Assembly (NCBI GenBank): GCA_958510875.1
Contig: CAUEHT010000002.1
Coordinates: 62,001-126,000 of the forward strand
Direction of reading: 5' to 3'
DNA from: Endomychus coccineus
Taxonomy: Eukaryota > Arthropoda > Insecta > Coleoptera > Endomychidae
DNA: 64,000 nucleotides
Below, one piece after another: positions 1-13,065 of the stretch. The notes beneath the pieces are model-generated. The model made no database searches and had not been told where the DNA came from. It saw only the letters and a program-made list of their open reading frames with translations. How positions within the stretch are numbered: position 1 is the stretch's first letter; the number at the start of each line of letters is the position of its first letter. The position numbers and the translations under genes were made by a program.

Positions 1-65
1 GATATGTTTAAATAGCTGTGGTATGGAAGCAATGATCACAGAAAACGATGAATAGTGAAAGCGCA

Positions 66-766
66 ATGTGTGGACAGATGGAACCTAGGATGGAGGCAAA
101 GTAAGTTCTTTTTTTCTTTCTTTTGTGAGTTCAGTATGAATATATATTATTTTTCAGAGGTGATAAATTATTTAATTTTCCCGATTAACTTACGAATTAT
201 TTCAATGCTAATTCTACTTTCCTAATAGACAATATGACGATGCTTAGCCACGCCCCTTATTCTCCGTCTGCACAGCTGGAGTCTCCTCTCACATACGTAT
301 TTTATTATGATTCTCTGATCATTTCAAATAAAAGATCTTTATTATTATCATTATAGGTTACGAGATTTACCTACCCCAGTGACACCCTCTCAGCCTCGCC
401 CTTTGGATAAATTTGTGGTGCGTCTGAATATTCTCGGTCCCGCATTAACAAGATTACTTAATGAAGTAAGTTCCCATTAGAAATAAATAGTTTTTTTCAT
501 TATTGATGTTTAATAGCTGTTGTTCTGTCTCTAATTGAAGATGGAAGATCTAAAAAGGGTGTATGGGTGTCGATTTTCCATAGATCCGCAGACAATGACT
601 GAATACTTGGTTAGTGGGAGCAGAGATGATTTAAGTCGTCTGTTGAATAATGTGAGTATTCATTCACGTTTGCTTTCATTAGTAGATAACTAACTGTTGT
701 TTCTCTTCATAGATTCCGAAAATGAGCCACCAAACTGGGGATCAATATTTAATTGCATATTTATGA
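66..766 (+). CDS. 3' part of an unrecognised spliced host gene (four exons)
   Basis: Four exons join in frame: 66-100 (open upstream to about 36), 357-465, 541-651 and 713-766 with stop TGA at 764-766. Each intron starts GTAAGT or GTGAGT and ends AG; the first junction splits a Lys codon (phase 2) and the other two are phase 0. From the ATG at 66 the product is 102 residues; an in-frame ATG at 48 is also possible, and the gene may start outside the window. The protein has a Pro-rich stretch (LPTPVTPSQPRP), then VVRLNILGPALTRLLNE and a second exon ending DDLSRLLNN, giving two LLN-type helix ends at exon borders. I do not recognise the family. Support is the splice-site and phase consistency, and a decayed copy of part of the gene at 1501-1672. 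Function unknown. Confidence 0.5.
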
Positions 767-779
767 ATAGTCATTTTTT

Positions 780-2960
780 AAGTTTTAATGTAGATTTAAG
801 TTATACCTAAAACGTATTGTTGATGCGGATTAGGTCTACAGGGGATACCGCGAAACAGAAACGCAAGAGGGTGCTCTACCCCTGTTGTGGGTGTGGAAAA
901 GAGCCTTGTTCATGAACTCATCTTTTTTTTACTTTCCTTTATTATAGTTATACATCGGTAACTTATAATAATAATAATAGTAATAATAATAAAAATAATA
1001 ATGTTAATATGTGGATTAGGTCTACAGGGGATACCGCGAAACACAAACGCAAGAGGGTGCTCTACCCCTGTGGTGGGTGTGGAAATGAGCCTTGTTCATG
1101 AACTCATCTTTTTTTTACTTTCCTTTATTATAGTTATACATCGGTAAATAATAATAATACTAATAAATAATAATAATACTAATATTGATAATGATTTTTC
1201 AAGAAGTCTCTTTAATTATAAATTACATGTTATTTTTGAGAATAAATGTTTTTTTATATTGATTGTTCATATGGTTTCATGTATTTTACAAATATTATTT
1301 TGAGGATGAAAATTTTTGTATTGAATCTTTTTCCCTCTTATAATAATAATAATAATAAATGATTTTTCAAGAAGTCTATATTTTTTGATTTTCCCTGTGA
1401 ATATGCTTTCGATAAAGGAAACGATATGTAACGGTGGATTATAAGGAAATTATACTTAATCTCCCAAATGTTCTCTGTTGATACGGATACAAGAAACTGT
1501 GAGATTTACCTACCCCAGTGACACCCTCTCAGCCTCGCCCTTTGGAGAAATTTGTGGTGCGTCTGAATATTCTCGGTCCCGCATCAACAAGATTACTTAA
1601 TGAAGTAAGTTCCTCCAAACTGAGGATCAATATTTAATTGCATATTTATGAATAGTCATTTTTTAAATTTTAATGTAGATTTAAGTTATACCTAAAACTT
1701 ATTGTTGATGCGGATTAGGTCTACAGGGGATACCGCGAAACAAAAATGCAAGAGGGTGCTCTACCCCTGTGGTGGGTGTGGAAATGAGCCTTGTTCATGA
1801 CCTCATCTTTTCTTTACTTTTCTTTATCATAGTTATACATCGGTAAATAATAATAATAATAATAAATAATAATTATACTAATATTGATAATGATTTTTCA
1901 AGAAGTCTCTTTAATTATAAATTATACGTTATTTTTGAGAATAAATGTTTTTTTTATATTGATTGTTTCAACCCCTGTGGTGGGTGTGGAAATGAGCCTT
2001 GTTCATGAACTCATCTTCTCTGTACTTTCTTTTATTATAGTTATACATCGGTAAATAATAATAATAATAATATTAATAATGCTAATATTGATAATGATTT
2101 TTCAAGAAGTCTGTTTAATTATAAATTATATGTTATTCCGCGAAACAAAAACGCACCCTCTTGGTCTACCCCTGTGGTGGGTGTGGAAATGAGCCTTGTT
2201 CATGAACTCATCTTTCCTTTACTTTCCTTTATTATAGTTATACATAGGTAAATAATAATAATAATACTAATATTGATCATGATTTTTCAAGAAGTCTCTT
2301 TAATTATAAATTATATGTTATATTCGAGAATAAATGTTTTTTTTTATATTGATTGTTTCTACCCCTGTGGTGGGTGTGGAAATGAGCCTTGATCATGAAC
2401 TCATGTTTTCTTTACTTTCCTTTATTATAGTTATACATCGGTAAATAATAGTAATAATAATAATAATAATGCTAATATTGATAATGAATTTTCAAGAAGT
2501 CTCATTGATTATAAATTATATGTTATTCCGCGAAACAAAAGCGCACCCTCTTGCTCTACCCCTGTGGTGGGTAGGGAAATGAGCCTTGTTCATGAACTCA
2601 TCTTTTCTTTACTTTCCTTTATTATAGTTATACATCGGTAAATAATAATAATAATAATAAATAATAATAATACTAATATTGATAATGATTTTTCAAGAAG
2701 TCTCTTTAATTATAAATTATATGTTATTTTTGAGAATAAATATTTTTTTATATTGATTGTTCATATGATTTTATGTATTTTACAAATACTATTTTGAGGA
2801 TGAATATTTTTGTATTGAATCTTTTTCCCTCCTATAATAATAATAATAATAATAATAATAAATGATTTTTCAAGAAGTCTATATTTTTTGATTTTCCCTG
2901 TGGATATGCTTTCGATAAAGGAAGATATAGAAAGTGTTTTGATGATTTCATACATCTATA
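780..2960. repeat. Degenerate tandem array with (TAA)n tracts
   Basis: A block of roughly 140-350 bp recurs at about 825-990, 1010-1200, 1707-1960, 1970-2110, 2155-2330, 2350-2520 and 2540-2760. It contains CTACCCCTGTGGTGGGTGTG, then GAGCCTTGTTCATGAACTCA, a T-rich stretch ending in ATTATAGTTATACATCGGTAA, and a (TAA/TAT)n tract. A second recurring segment, TGATTTTTCAAGAAGTCT, closes most units. Units differ by deletions and point changes, so this is an old local amplification. No coding sequence is supported. Confidence 0.75.
1501..1672 (+). pseudogene. Fused duplicate of two exons of the 66-766 gene
   Basis: Positions 1501-1615 repeat exon 357-465 plus its donor (GAAGTAAGTTCC) with only a few changes. 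This runs directly into a copy of the last exon (CAAACTGAGGATCAATATTT...ATTTATGA), and then into the same downstream sequence found after 766. The middle exon and both introns are missing, but the donor bases are retained, so this is a genomic deletion-duplication and not a spliced retrocopy. It is not expected to make a protein. Confidence 0.65.
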
Positions 2961-3572
2961 AACTATTTTATAAGAACCTAACATTGAATGATAAAATATC
3001 ACTTGAAAATGCAGGAGGGATATATCCTCTAAATGCTTACTTACGTAAAAATTGTTAAATAGAGGGGTTTGTTTATAAAACGATATGTAACGGTGGATTA
3101 TAAGGAAATTATACTGAATCTCCTAAATGTTCTCTGTTGATATGGATACAAGAAATGTAAATGGATAAAAAATAAATTGGATGTATTAAAACATGGGTGA
3201 AATTCTCGAGGAAAAAATATTTTCAGCGATAACTAAACTAAACTTGATGAAATATATCGCATTTGCTAGAAGGAATTATAAATATCAATAAATGAGAAAT
3301 TAGGAGGGGAATATATCCTCTAAATGCTTACTTCTAAGATCACCCGTAAAATTGTTATATAGAGGGGTTTGTTTTTACTCTTGTCAAAATGTATTACTCA
3401 CCTCAAAAATAACTTCTCTTCTTTCGTTATACATGCTCGCACACATAAAAGTCCTCGTTAACACGATTTCTATCTGGAATCGCAAGCATCCAGTTTTTTC
3501 GTAGACAAACATATTGAAGACCACGAGAAGCTGAATAGCTGCAAGGTTAGGACGCCCGAATCTCTGCCGAGG
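2961..3572. repeat. Non-coding sequence with a repeated 70-bp motif
   Basis: No gene is seen. A motif reading GGATATATCCTCTAAATGCTTACTT and ending in TAGAGGGGTTTGTTT occurs twice (about 3015-3075 and 3305-3375). The segment with AACGATATGTAACGGTGGAT at about 3078 also occurs near 1419. It looks like decayed duplicated sequence continuous with the array on its left. Confidence 0.5.
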
Positions 3573-4439
<867 letters not shown>

Positions 4440-5047
4440 GGATACACGTTAAATCGACTATTTCTTCCATTGGTGCAGGCAATTTGTTTGATCTGTAATA
4501 AGAAATTGATAAAATTACGGAGTAAATATTTCACAAGTTGAAAAATTACATACACTATCACCTGCATTTCAAGCGGTGAAGGAGTGGGCGGCATTGATGA
4601 CTCTGCTAGGAGTATCTCAGGACATCTGTTTATGATAAAAGTAAATTGATAATCGAAATATTATTCAGATAAAAAAAATTGAAAAAAACATACGTTAAAT
4701 CGATTATTTCTCCTATTGGTGCAGGCAATTCGTTTGATCTGTAATAAGAAATTGATAAAATTACGGAGTAAATATTTCACAAGTTGAAAAATCACATACA
4801 CTATCACCTGCATTCCAAGCGGTGAAGGAGTGGGCGGCATTGATGACTCTGCTAGGAGTATCTCAGGACATCTATTGATGATAAAAGTAAATTGATAATC
4901 GAAATAATATTCAGAAAAAAAAATTAAAAAAAGACATACGTTAAATCGATTATTTCTTCTATTGGTGCAGGCAATTCGTTTGATCTGTAATATGAAATTG
5001 ATAAAATTACGGAGTGAATATTTCACAAGTTGAAAAATCACATACAC
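4440..5047. repeat. 246-bp tandem repeat, left part
   Basis: The phrase TACACTATCACCTGCATTTC starts at 4551 and 4797, and its truncated start is at 5043, giving a period of 246 bp. Units contain GCGGTGAAGGAGTGGGCGGC, AGGAGTATCTCAGGACATCT and TTGGTGCAGGCAATTCGTTT. The array is interrupted at 5047 by the BEL element and resumes at 11049 in register. Confidence 0.85.
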
Positions 5048-5265
5048 TGTTATGAATCCAATTATTTGATGATTTGTTTCATTACTATAGTTACCCTTAG
5101 AATAATAGATTATTCGAGTTACTTTTATCATCAACAAAAAAATGTAAGCATCTGTTTATGTAAACAAACAAGAATATACATATATGATCATTCATAATTG
5201 AATTATTTCTCAAAGAATCATTTCAACATCAATAAGTGGAGTGAAAAAGCTCACGACACAGAACA
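5048..5265 (+). repeat. BEL 5' LTR
   Basis: 218 bp, beginning TGTTATGAATCC and ending CACAGAACA. The internal region starts immediately with TGG (5266), the expected first bases of a tRNA primer-binding site, although I could not match the primer to a specific tRNA. Confidence 0.9.
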
Positions 5266-5566
5266 TGGTCACTTCGAACTGGATATAATCAGCGAAAATA
5301 TCAGCACTAGCAGTCGTCATTCGACAAGAATAATTCAGGTCCTTCGCAGCTAATTTGTTGAACAAAGAAGCAAGATCAAGATCCAATATATTATTGGAAT
5401 CATTCATTTGGGCACCAGTTCCACATTTCAAATAGAAAGCGGCGAAGTTACGAGACGTATTTTCAGTAACTGAGGCGTTAAGGTATAGCTCACTTCCCTT
5501 CTTATCCTTACTACTTTTCCTCCTCAATTTGTTCGCTTCATATTGTTCAAGTTCTCATATGATAAG

Positions 5567-8500
5567 ATGTCTGGAAATAAAGGCATTGAATCTAAAAAGA
5601 GGTACAATTAAAGGTCATCTAACACGATTTTCAACCTTTCTGTCAGATTTGACCGACACTTCAAAACTCAGTGAATTATCTATCAGATTGGAGAAAGCTG
5701 AGCTACTTTGGAGTGAATTTGATATTGTTCAGTCACAGTTAGAATCACAGGATGAGAAAAATGATCATGATCTAGATAGAACCAACTTTGAAGATATATA
5801 TTTTGATTCATTTTCTCGAGCAAAAAATCTGATTAAAAAGTTCTCAGCTAGTACAGTACCTGCGAATGGTCTTTCAGACACCTCAATCAATACATCCAAT
5901 GCAAATATTCGAAATGCCAATACCAATTTACCTAAATTAAACTTACCTGAGTTTCATGGATTATAAGAAAAATGGCTGCAGTTTTCAAATACATTCAAGG
6001 CTATGATACATAACTGCAATTCAATTAGTATAATTCAAAAGTTCTGGTATTTGAAATCATGTCTGAAGGGTGAGGCGGCTAAAATGTTAATAGCTTTAGA
6101 GGTATCTGGGGCAAATTATGACAAAGCATGGGATCTTCTATGTGATCGCTATCAAAACAATCGTGTTATAATTCAAACACATCTCAAGGCTTTATTTGAT
6201 ATACAGGGCATTCAAAAGGAATCACATATCCATCTCAGAAATATTATTGATACTGTTAATCAACATCTCAGAAACTTAGAATCCCTATCTTTACCAGTTG
6301 ATCAATGAGATACCATCATTATATATCTTATAACATAGAAACTAGATCCCACTACTAATAGGGAGTGGGAAGAATGTGCTTTGAAACTTGAGAGAGATTT
6401 GCCCACGTTCAAAGAATTTGCAACTTTCATGAATCAAAGATGTCAATTGTTAGAAGGTTTATATTCTAATATCAAGGGTTCTCAGTCTACGCAAAAATAC
6501 TTACCAAAAAAGATCAATCATAATTCAATATCAACATGTATTGCTACCACAGTGTTATCTTGTATTCTCTGTCACAAAGATCATAACATATTCTCATGCA
6601 GTAACTTTTTGAAATTAAATCCTCAGCAGCGTCTATCCGAAGTTAGGAGACTAAAGGCCTGTACAAATTGTTTACGTAAAGGTCATAATTCAAAGGATTG
6701 TAGAAATCATTATGTATGTAAAAAATGTTCAAATAAGCATAACACCTTATTGCATTTAGAAAAGGAACCAAGTCAAATTAATTCAAACATAAATCTATCG
6801 ACGCCTTCATCAAACGATCGAACTGAAGGTAATCATTCAGAAACAATATTACACGAATCTCAATCTACCCTTGCTTCATGTACATCAAAAAATACTAATT
6901 CAGAACAATATGTTATACTCTCAACAGCGAATGTTTTTATCATTGATAAGTATGGAAAATATCACAAATGTCGGGCTATTCTTGACAATTGTTCTCAATC
7001 AAATTTCAATATTCAAAAATTATTCAATATTTTGCAATTACCTGTGTCAAATGTGACCCATTCAATTGAGGGTTTTGGCTCAAACTTGACATCTGTTTTA
7101 CAGAAAACGGTTGACACTTTCAAATCTACAACAAGCTCATATATTGGTTTGGACATACCATTTTTAATTACAAATAAAATAACGAAAGATTTACCCATTC
7201 TCTCTTTCGATGTGAGTCATTTGAAAATTCCACAAAATATCGTTTTAGCGGATAATACTTTCAATAAAACTGGTCCAATTGATATGTTCATTGGAGCTTC
7301 CATTTTTTGGGAGTTAATGTGTGTAGGTCGCATAAATCTCATAAGCAATCACACAGTATTACAAAAAACTAAACTTGGTTGGATATTATCAGGCCCTTTG
7401 CCAATTTCTTATTCAAATATTACGAATACTGTATGTAAACTCACAATGAATAATGATAAAGAATTTCAAGAACTGCTTGAACGGTTTTGGAAACTTGAAG
7501 AAGTTCAGCCGTTGACTAAATATTGCCAAGAAGAAGCAGAATGTGAAGCACACTTTTCAAAAACTACAATTCGTGATGACTCAGGAAGATTTGTTGTTAG
7601 CTTGCCGGTCGAGGAAAATATAATTAAACTTGGTAACTCTTTTGAAACAGCACTCGATAGATTTTATGCAGTCGAAAATAAACTCAATAAAAATCCAGAT
7701 TTTAAACAACAATATGTTTCATTCATGTCCGAGTACGAAGAACTCGGGCACATGACAAAAGTTGATATTTCACATGATACTCCACAAGATAACATTTATT
7801 ATTTACCGCATCATGGTGTTCTCAATACATCAAGTACTACTACAAAGTTGCGCGTCGTGTTTGACGGTTCTGCAAAAACTTCTAGTGGAATTTCTCTCAA
7901 TGATGTTTTGAAAATAGGTCCTTCAATTCAGGATGATTTATTCACTATAGTCACAAGATTTCGAACCTATGAGTACGTAGTTACTGCCGATATAGAAAAA
8001 ATTTACCGTATGATAAATATACAAGATTCTCAGCGAGACTTACAGCGCATAGTTTGGCGGACTAATCCATCTGAGAAACTTAATCATTTTCGATTAAATA
8101 CAGCAACTTATGGTACGGAGAGTGCATCATTTATTTGTATCAGATCTTCTCATCAAATAGCTTTAGAGAACAATAACAGGTATCCTGAAGCCTCTAGAAT
8201 TATTACATCTTGTTTCTATGTAGATGACCTTCTGACAGGGTTTCAATCATTAGAAGAAGGTAGACAAATCATATCAGACATTATTCATATACTAGGCTCT
8301 GCTGGATTCAATCTTCGTAAATTTGTTTCAAATAATGAGAATATGTTAGAGGATATATCTAATATCAAATCTCAATCATCTCGAAAGTTCATTTCAGATG
8401 ATAGAATAACCAAAACTCTGGGTTTAACTTGGAATTCAATCGATGATATTTTTTTATATACATTCATTCCAAATCATTCTTCTCACGTTTCTAAACGTAC

Positions 8501-8792
8501 AATTTTATCTACAGTTGCTCAAATCTTCGACCCTCTAGGTTTAGGGGGTCCATGTACAGTTAAGTCTAAGCTAGTTATTCAAAAACTTTGGAAATTAGGT
8601 TTAAATTGGGATGAAAGTCTTCTAATTGATTCATATCATTCTTGGATTGAGTTCTCCAGTCAAATTCCAATGTTAAACGACATAAAATTCCCAGACACTT
8701 TATTTGCCCGAACCCAATATCAGTTGAATTACATGGCTTTGGGGATGCATCTGAAAAAGCTTATGGTGCTTGTTGTTATTTTCGATCTATAG
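5567..8792 (+). pseudogene. BEL gag-protease-reverse transcriptase, interrupted
   Basis: The reading frame runs from the gag start region to RT, with in-frame stops at 5964-5966, 6306-6308 and about 6339. Compared with the related fragment at 15986, the start ATG at 5567 is followed by a 2-bp deletion that puts it out of frame. Motifs seen: gag-type helical N-terminus; two Cys-rich knuckles around 6580-6760 (CTNCLRKGHNSKDC, CKKCSNKH); a protease segment with AILDNCSQSNF in place of the usual D-S/T-G; RT with LRVVFDGSAKT and the catalytic box CFYVDDLL at about 8210. The frame ends at a stop at 8790-8792, in the connection between RT and RNase H. Role when intact: capsid, polyprotein cleavage and copying of element RNA. 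Confidence 0.85.
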
Positions 8793-9679
8793 ATCAAATG
8801 GGAAGAATTCACGTTCACTTAGTGTGTGCCAAATCGCGAGTTGCACCGCTAAAAATGATTTCTCTGCCTAAACTTGAACTCTGTGCAGCTTTACTTCTCA
8901 TTCAGTTAACTCAGAAAATCTTGAAAGCTATTCATATTGACACGAATCATATTCATTATTGGACTGACTCTACTATTGTTCTTTCATGGATTTCAACTGA
9001 ATCTCATTTTCTCAAAACATTTGTTGCCAATCGTATCACAGAAATTCAACAGTTCTCTGATAAGAGACAATGGAATTATGTGCAAAACAAATCCAGCAGA
9101 CATAATATCTCGTGGTATGAACCCAGAAGAATTAAAAGAATGTTCAACCTGGTGGGTTGGGCCTCCTTGGATGTCTGAGGAGAGACAAGCTTGGCCAAAT
9201 GTTATTTTTCAATAGAATCTGAGATACCCGAATTAAAAAGGGTTAATCATGCATTAATCTTACAAAATCTTGACACTGATATTCTCGATAGGTTTTCAGC
9301 TTTCACAAAATTCTAAAGGGTTATAGCTCATTGCTTTCGTTTTATAAATAATTCAAAATTTGTGAATAGAGAAACTCGTATATCAGGCCATTTATCAAGT
9401 GCCGAATTGAAGCATTCATTAACTATTATTTGCAGATTTGTTCAGAAACATTCGTTTCCCCTAGATTTGAATGCATTAACAAATTCTAAACCCCCTTTCT
9501 TCAAAGAGCAAAATATTATCATTAAATCCATTTTTAGATGAAAATGGTCTCATCAGAAAAACTCAAGCATTCCTTATAATAATAAACATCCTATTTTATT
9601 ATCTGATAAAGGTAATTTTACAAAATAAGTCATTCAATTTGAGCATACAAGACAGTTACATTCAGGAGCACAAGCTACT
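8793..9679 (+). pseudogene. BEL RNase H and linker, frameshifted
   Basis: After the stop at 8792 the frame changes. In 8798-9178, KLELCAALLL is followed by HYWTDSTIVLSWI, the BEL RNase H core. It then shifts again near 9095, where the +2 frame reads NPADIISRGMNPEELKECSTWWVGPPWM, the conserved BEL segment after RNase H (quoted in part: ADIISRGMNPEEL). From 9216 to about 9628 there are several stops and recognisable but broken integrase N-terminal sequence. Confidence 0.8.
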
Positions 9680-10734
9680 TTGGCTTCAGTGAGAATGAAT
9701 TTTTGGCCAATCAATGGTCGCAATGTTGTTCGGGGAGTTTTACGCAATTGTATGATTTGCTTCCGATCAAAATCAAATGAAACTAATTACCGAATGGGTA
9801 ATATTTCTCAATCACGCCTCACTCTCCAAATACCATTTTTAACTGCCGGAGTGGATTTTGCTGGTCCATTTTATATCAAAGACGGCAAAATACGGAATCG
9901 AAAAATAATCAAATGTTATCTTTGTGTATTCGTATGCTTTGTTACGAAAGCAGCTCATCTTGAATTGTCTGATGATCTTTCTACTGAATCATTTTTGAGA
10001 TGTTTAATCAGATTTGTATCTAGGAGGGGTATATGTAGTGACATATATTCAGATAACGGTACAAATTTTGTTGGCTCTGAGAGAGAGTTGAAAAACACAT
10101 TAACAAATCTGAAGAAAGACTTAAAATTCAATGAGTTTTTAGCCGTGAATAAATTAAATTGGCATTTCACGCCACCATATGCACCCAATTTTGGAGGCCT
10201 TTGGGAGGCCTGTGTAAAATCAACAAAATTTCACCTCAAGAGAATTCTTGGTAATTCACACCTAACATATACTGTGATCACGCTGGTTGAGGCTGTCCTC
10301 AATTCCAGTGCCTTATCACCCTTGTCAAATGATCCTAATGATCTCTCCCTTTCAACCCCTTCTCACTTCCTTATTGGCGAGCCTATCACTGCCTTGCCTC
10401 AAAATGATGTGGGGGACATTCCTTCTAATCGACTATGTCTCCTAAGACTCATCCAGCAGCAATTACAACATTTTTGGCAGCGTTGGTCACGAGATTACCT
10501 CTGTACTCTGCAAGAAAGATCCAAATGGAAGAAATCTTACCAGAACATAAAAGTAGGATCTATGGTTTTACTAAAGGATGAGAATTCAGCACCTTTATGC
10601 TGGAAACTTGGACGAGTCATTCAAGTGTTTCCTGGAGAAGACGGAATAGTTCGAGTTATAAATGTAAAAACATTAAATGGTGAATTGAAGCGTCCAGTGT
10701 CTAAAGTGTGTATTCTTCCTATAGAGACATAATA
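9628..10734 (+). pseudogene. BEL integrase, C-terminal polyprotein segment
   Basis: An open stretch of about 365 codons ending in TAA. It starts with the zinc-binding part (HTRQLHSGAQAT ... CMICFRSKS), then the catalytic core with GVDFAGPF (first Asp), YSDNGTNFVG (second Asp) and PNFGGLWEACVKS (Glu). It ends with the typical BEL C-terminal region (LCWKLGRVIQVFPGEDGIVRV). This part is intact, but it has no start of its own and depended on the now broken polyprotein. Confidence 0.85.
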
Positions 10735-10830
10735 ATGGAAACTTGAAAAAAAGAAGAAATTTTCTTATAACATTCAATTCAATTTTGTTATCATTTTATT
10801 TTGAAAGGCAATCCATTCAAGAGGGCGCCA

Positions 10831-11048
10831 TGTTATGAATCCAATTATTTGATGATTTGTTTCATTACTATAGTTACCCTTAGAATAATAGATTATTCGA
10901 GTTACTTTTATCATCAACAAAAAAATGTAAGCATCTGTTTATGTAAACAAACAAGAATATACATATATAATCATTCATGATTGAACTATTTCTCAAAGAA
11001 TCATTTCAACATCAGTAAGTGGAGTGAAAAAGCTCACGACACAGAACA
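10831..11048 (+). repeat. BEL 3' LTR
   Basis: 218 bp, nearly identical to 5048-5265. It is preceded by a short purine-rich stretch AAGAGGGCG (about 10819-10827), the probable polypurine tract for plus-strand priming. Confidence 0.9.
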
Positions 11049-11440
11049 TACACTATCACCTGCATTTCAAGCGGTGAAGGAGTGGGCGGCATTGATGACT
11101 CTGCTAGGAGTATCTCAGGACATCTGTTGATGATAAAAGTAAATTGATAATCGAAATATTATTCAGAAAAAAAAATTAAAAAAAACATACTTTAAATCGA
11201 TTATTTCTTCTATTGGTGCAGGCAATTCGTTTGATCTGTAATAAGAAATTGATAAAATTACGGAGTAAATATTTCACAAGTTGAAAAATCACATACACTA
11301 TCACCTGCATTTCAAGCGGTGAAGGAGTGGGCGGCATTGATGACTCTGCTAGGAGTATCTCAGGACATCTGTTGATGATAAAAGTAAATTGATAATCGAA
11401 ATATTAAAAAAAAACGTACTTTGAATCGATTATTTCTATA
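11049..11440. repeat. 246-bp tandem repeat, right part
   Basis: It continues the array interrupted at 5047. Units start at 11049 and 11294 (245-bp spacing). The last unit degenerates near 11410-11440. Confidence 0.85.
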
Positions 11441-11929
11441 GGGTTCAAACTTGATTCCAGGAATAACTCTCCTCTTGACACTAATAGATCGAGATACTCC
11501 ATTTCGCGTGCTATTTCTTCCTCGGAATAATTACTAGAAAAATAACAGCATTTTTTTTACACTTATGATGTACTAAGATTAGGATGAAAGAAATAACTCA
11601 CTTTACCACCATCCAGTTAAGCATCCGCGCTTTGGTGAATATGTTAGATGCACTTTCCATTTTTTTTTGCTTGCTTGCTCGCATACTCATAACGAATTTG
11701 AACTGTGATCGTTGCTCACATCTCACAGCTATTTGAATATATTCAGTATTGACGTCAAACTAGATTTTTCTTTTGAATGTACGGATATGCAGAACTATTC
11801 CACAAACAGCATATGTGATTACATCATAAATAAAAATGTACACGTGCATACATGCAATTGATGTATGTTGTTGTTGTTACACAAGTTAGAGATAAATATG
11901 TGCAACGTGTTGTTGTTATAGTACCTATT
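11441..11929. other. Intergenic sequence, nothing recognised
   Basis: AT-rich, with stops in all frames. It contains GTTGTTGTTACAC and a similar GTTGTTGTTATAG about 55 bp apart near 11,868-11,920. No gene, RNA or element boundary is supported. Confidence 0.5.
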
Positions 11930-12723
11930 CTATATTTAACATTTAAAAAATGAACATCGTTTATTCTTCTACCCTACCCGAGTTTTTCAAATAAACATAG
12001 CATCTTATCTGAATGTCAAAATGGAGGTTAAAACGTGTTTACATAATTATTTTGTTATCGATTGCTAGTGGTTCGTAGGCCTCCTGGGGACGCTTTCCAC
12101 TTTAGCGAAGAAAAAGCAACTTGTTATAAGTTCTACCTCTTGGGTGGTTGGGAAACAAACTAGATCACCATAAAAAACTTCTTGCTTATATATGTTTGAT
12201 TGAATAAATATTTAAAAGACTGCGAAAATGAAATGTGTCTATCATTATAACTTTTGCATGACTGTCTGTCTGTATGTTTCACATGGGAATAACTAGTATA
12301 TATAAACGCTTTAACGTATGAAGTTTGTGGAAAATCTCACCCTTCTGCCTGCAAAGAAAAATAGTGTAGGTCGTCAATGAAGAAAGATATTCATGTTATC
12401 ATTATTATTCACGTTTTATTCCTCATCCGACCATCATAGTTTGAACACGTGTCTGAATGTTGAAGCATGTGTCTGAACACGTGTCTGAATGTTGAAGCAT
12501 GTGTCTGAATTTCGAAGCACGTGTTCAGAATTATTATTTTCATCTTTCAAACTAATTGTGTGACACAAAAATCACATTCTTTCGATTTAAAATTATTATG
12601 GATGAGGTTAGGCTCACCTTCACCTATAATCAAGATGAAACAGATGACATTAGGCTAGACCCACGTGACAAACTTAGGGTGCACCGGAGCTATATCTACT
12701 ACATCAAAGACGATTGTTATCAT

Positions 12724-12794
12724 GTCCTCCATAGCGCAGCGGTTAAGGAGATGATTTTGGAATTCATTTCCCGAGTTCGAATCTGGTGCAGGAC
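12724..12794 (+). repeat. tRNA-like unit 1 (SINE-head-like)
   Basis: GTCCTCC at the 5' end can pair at 6 of 7 positions with GCAGGAC at the 3' end. An A-box-like TAGCGCAGCGGTTAAGG and a B-box GAGTTCGAATC lie in the right places. Related to the tRNA-like sequence in the Polinton TIRs (41,076-41,144). Probably tRNA-derived and not a working tRNA gene, because the anticodon arm is not convincing. Confidence 0.5.
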
Positions 12795-12859
12795 AAAATT
12801 TATTTTTCAGTAGAGTTGACTCAGATTATATATACTACATTAAAATCACTCATCCTCAA

Positions 12860-13065
12860 GTCCTCCATAGCTGAGCAGCGGTTAAGGCGTTGACTTTGGA
12901 ATTTATTTCTCGGGTTCGAATCTGGTGTAGAACAAAATTCATTTCAGTAGAAGTGACTCAGGTTATATACTAGATTTAAATTGATTAATTCAAGTCCTCC
13001 ATAGCTGGGAGGTTAAGCCACCTAACTTTGGAATTAATTTCTCGAGTTCAAATCCAGTGTAGGAT
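12860..13065 (+). repeat. tRNA-like units 2 and 3, tandem
   Basis: Two further diverged copies, 12,860-12,933 and 12,994-13,065, spaced about 135 bp apart. Both have TCCTCCATAGCTG...GGTTAAG and a B-box-like GGGTTCGAATC or GAGTTCAAATC. Sequence between units (ATATACTACATTAAAATCACT type) matches the TIR segment before its own tRNA-like unit. Confidence 0.5.

Larger units (their letters stand above)
5048..11048 (+). mobile_element. BEL/Pao LTR retrotransposon, full length, inactive
   Basis: A 6,001-bp element bounded by 218-bp direct LTRs (5048-5265 and 10831-11048), each TG...CA, with a 5-bp target duplication TACAC at 5043-5047 and 11049-11053. Internal order is gag with CCHC knuckles, aspartic protease, reverse transcriptase (YVDD), RNase H, integrase: the BEL/Pao arrangement (IN last, no envelope seen). 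The two LTRs differ at only about four positions, so the insertion is fairly young. Even so, the coding region already carries at least three in-frame stops and several frameshifts, so this copy is dead unless supplied in trans. It landed inside a 246-bp tandem repeat. Confidence 0.93.

Noticed and set aside
12556..12813. 85-codon ORF in the relic TIR region
   Set aside because: It runs into the tRNA-like unit and is not kept in the related TIR sequence.
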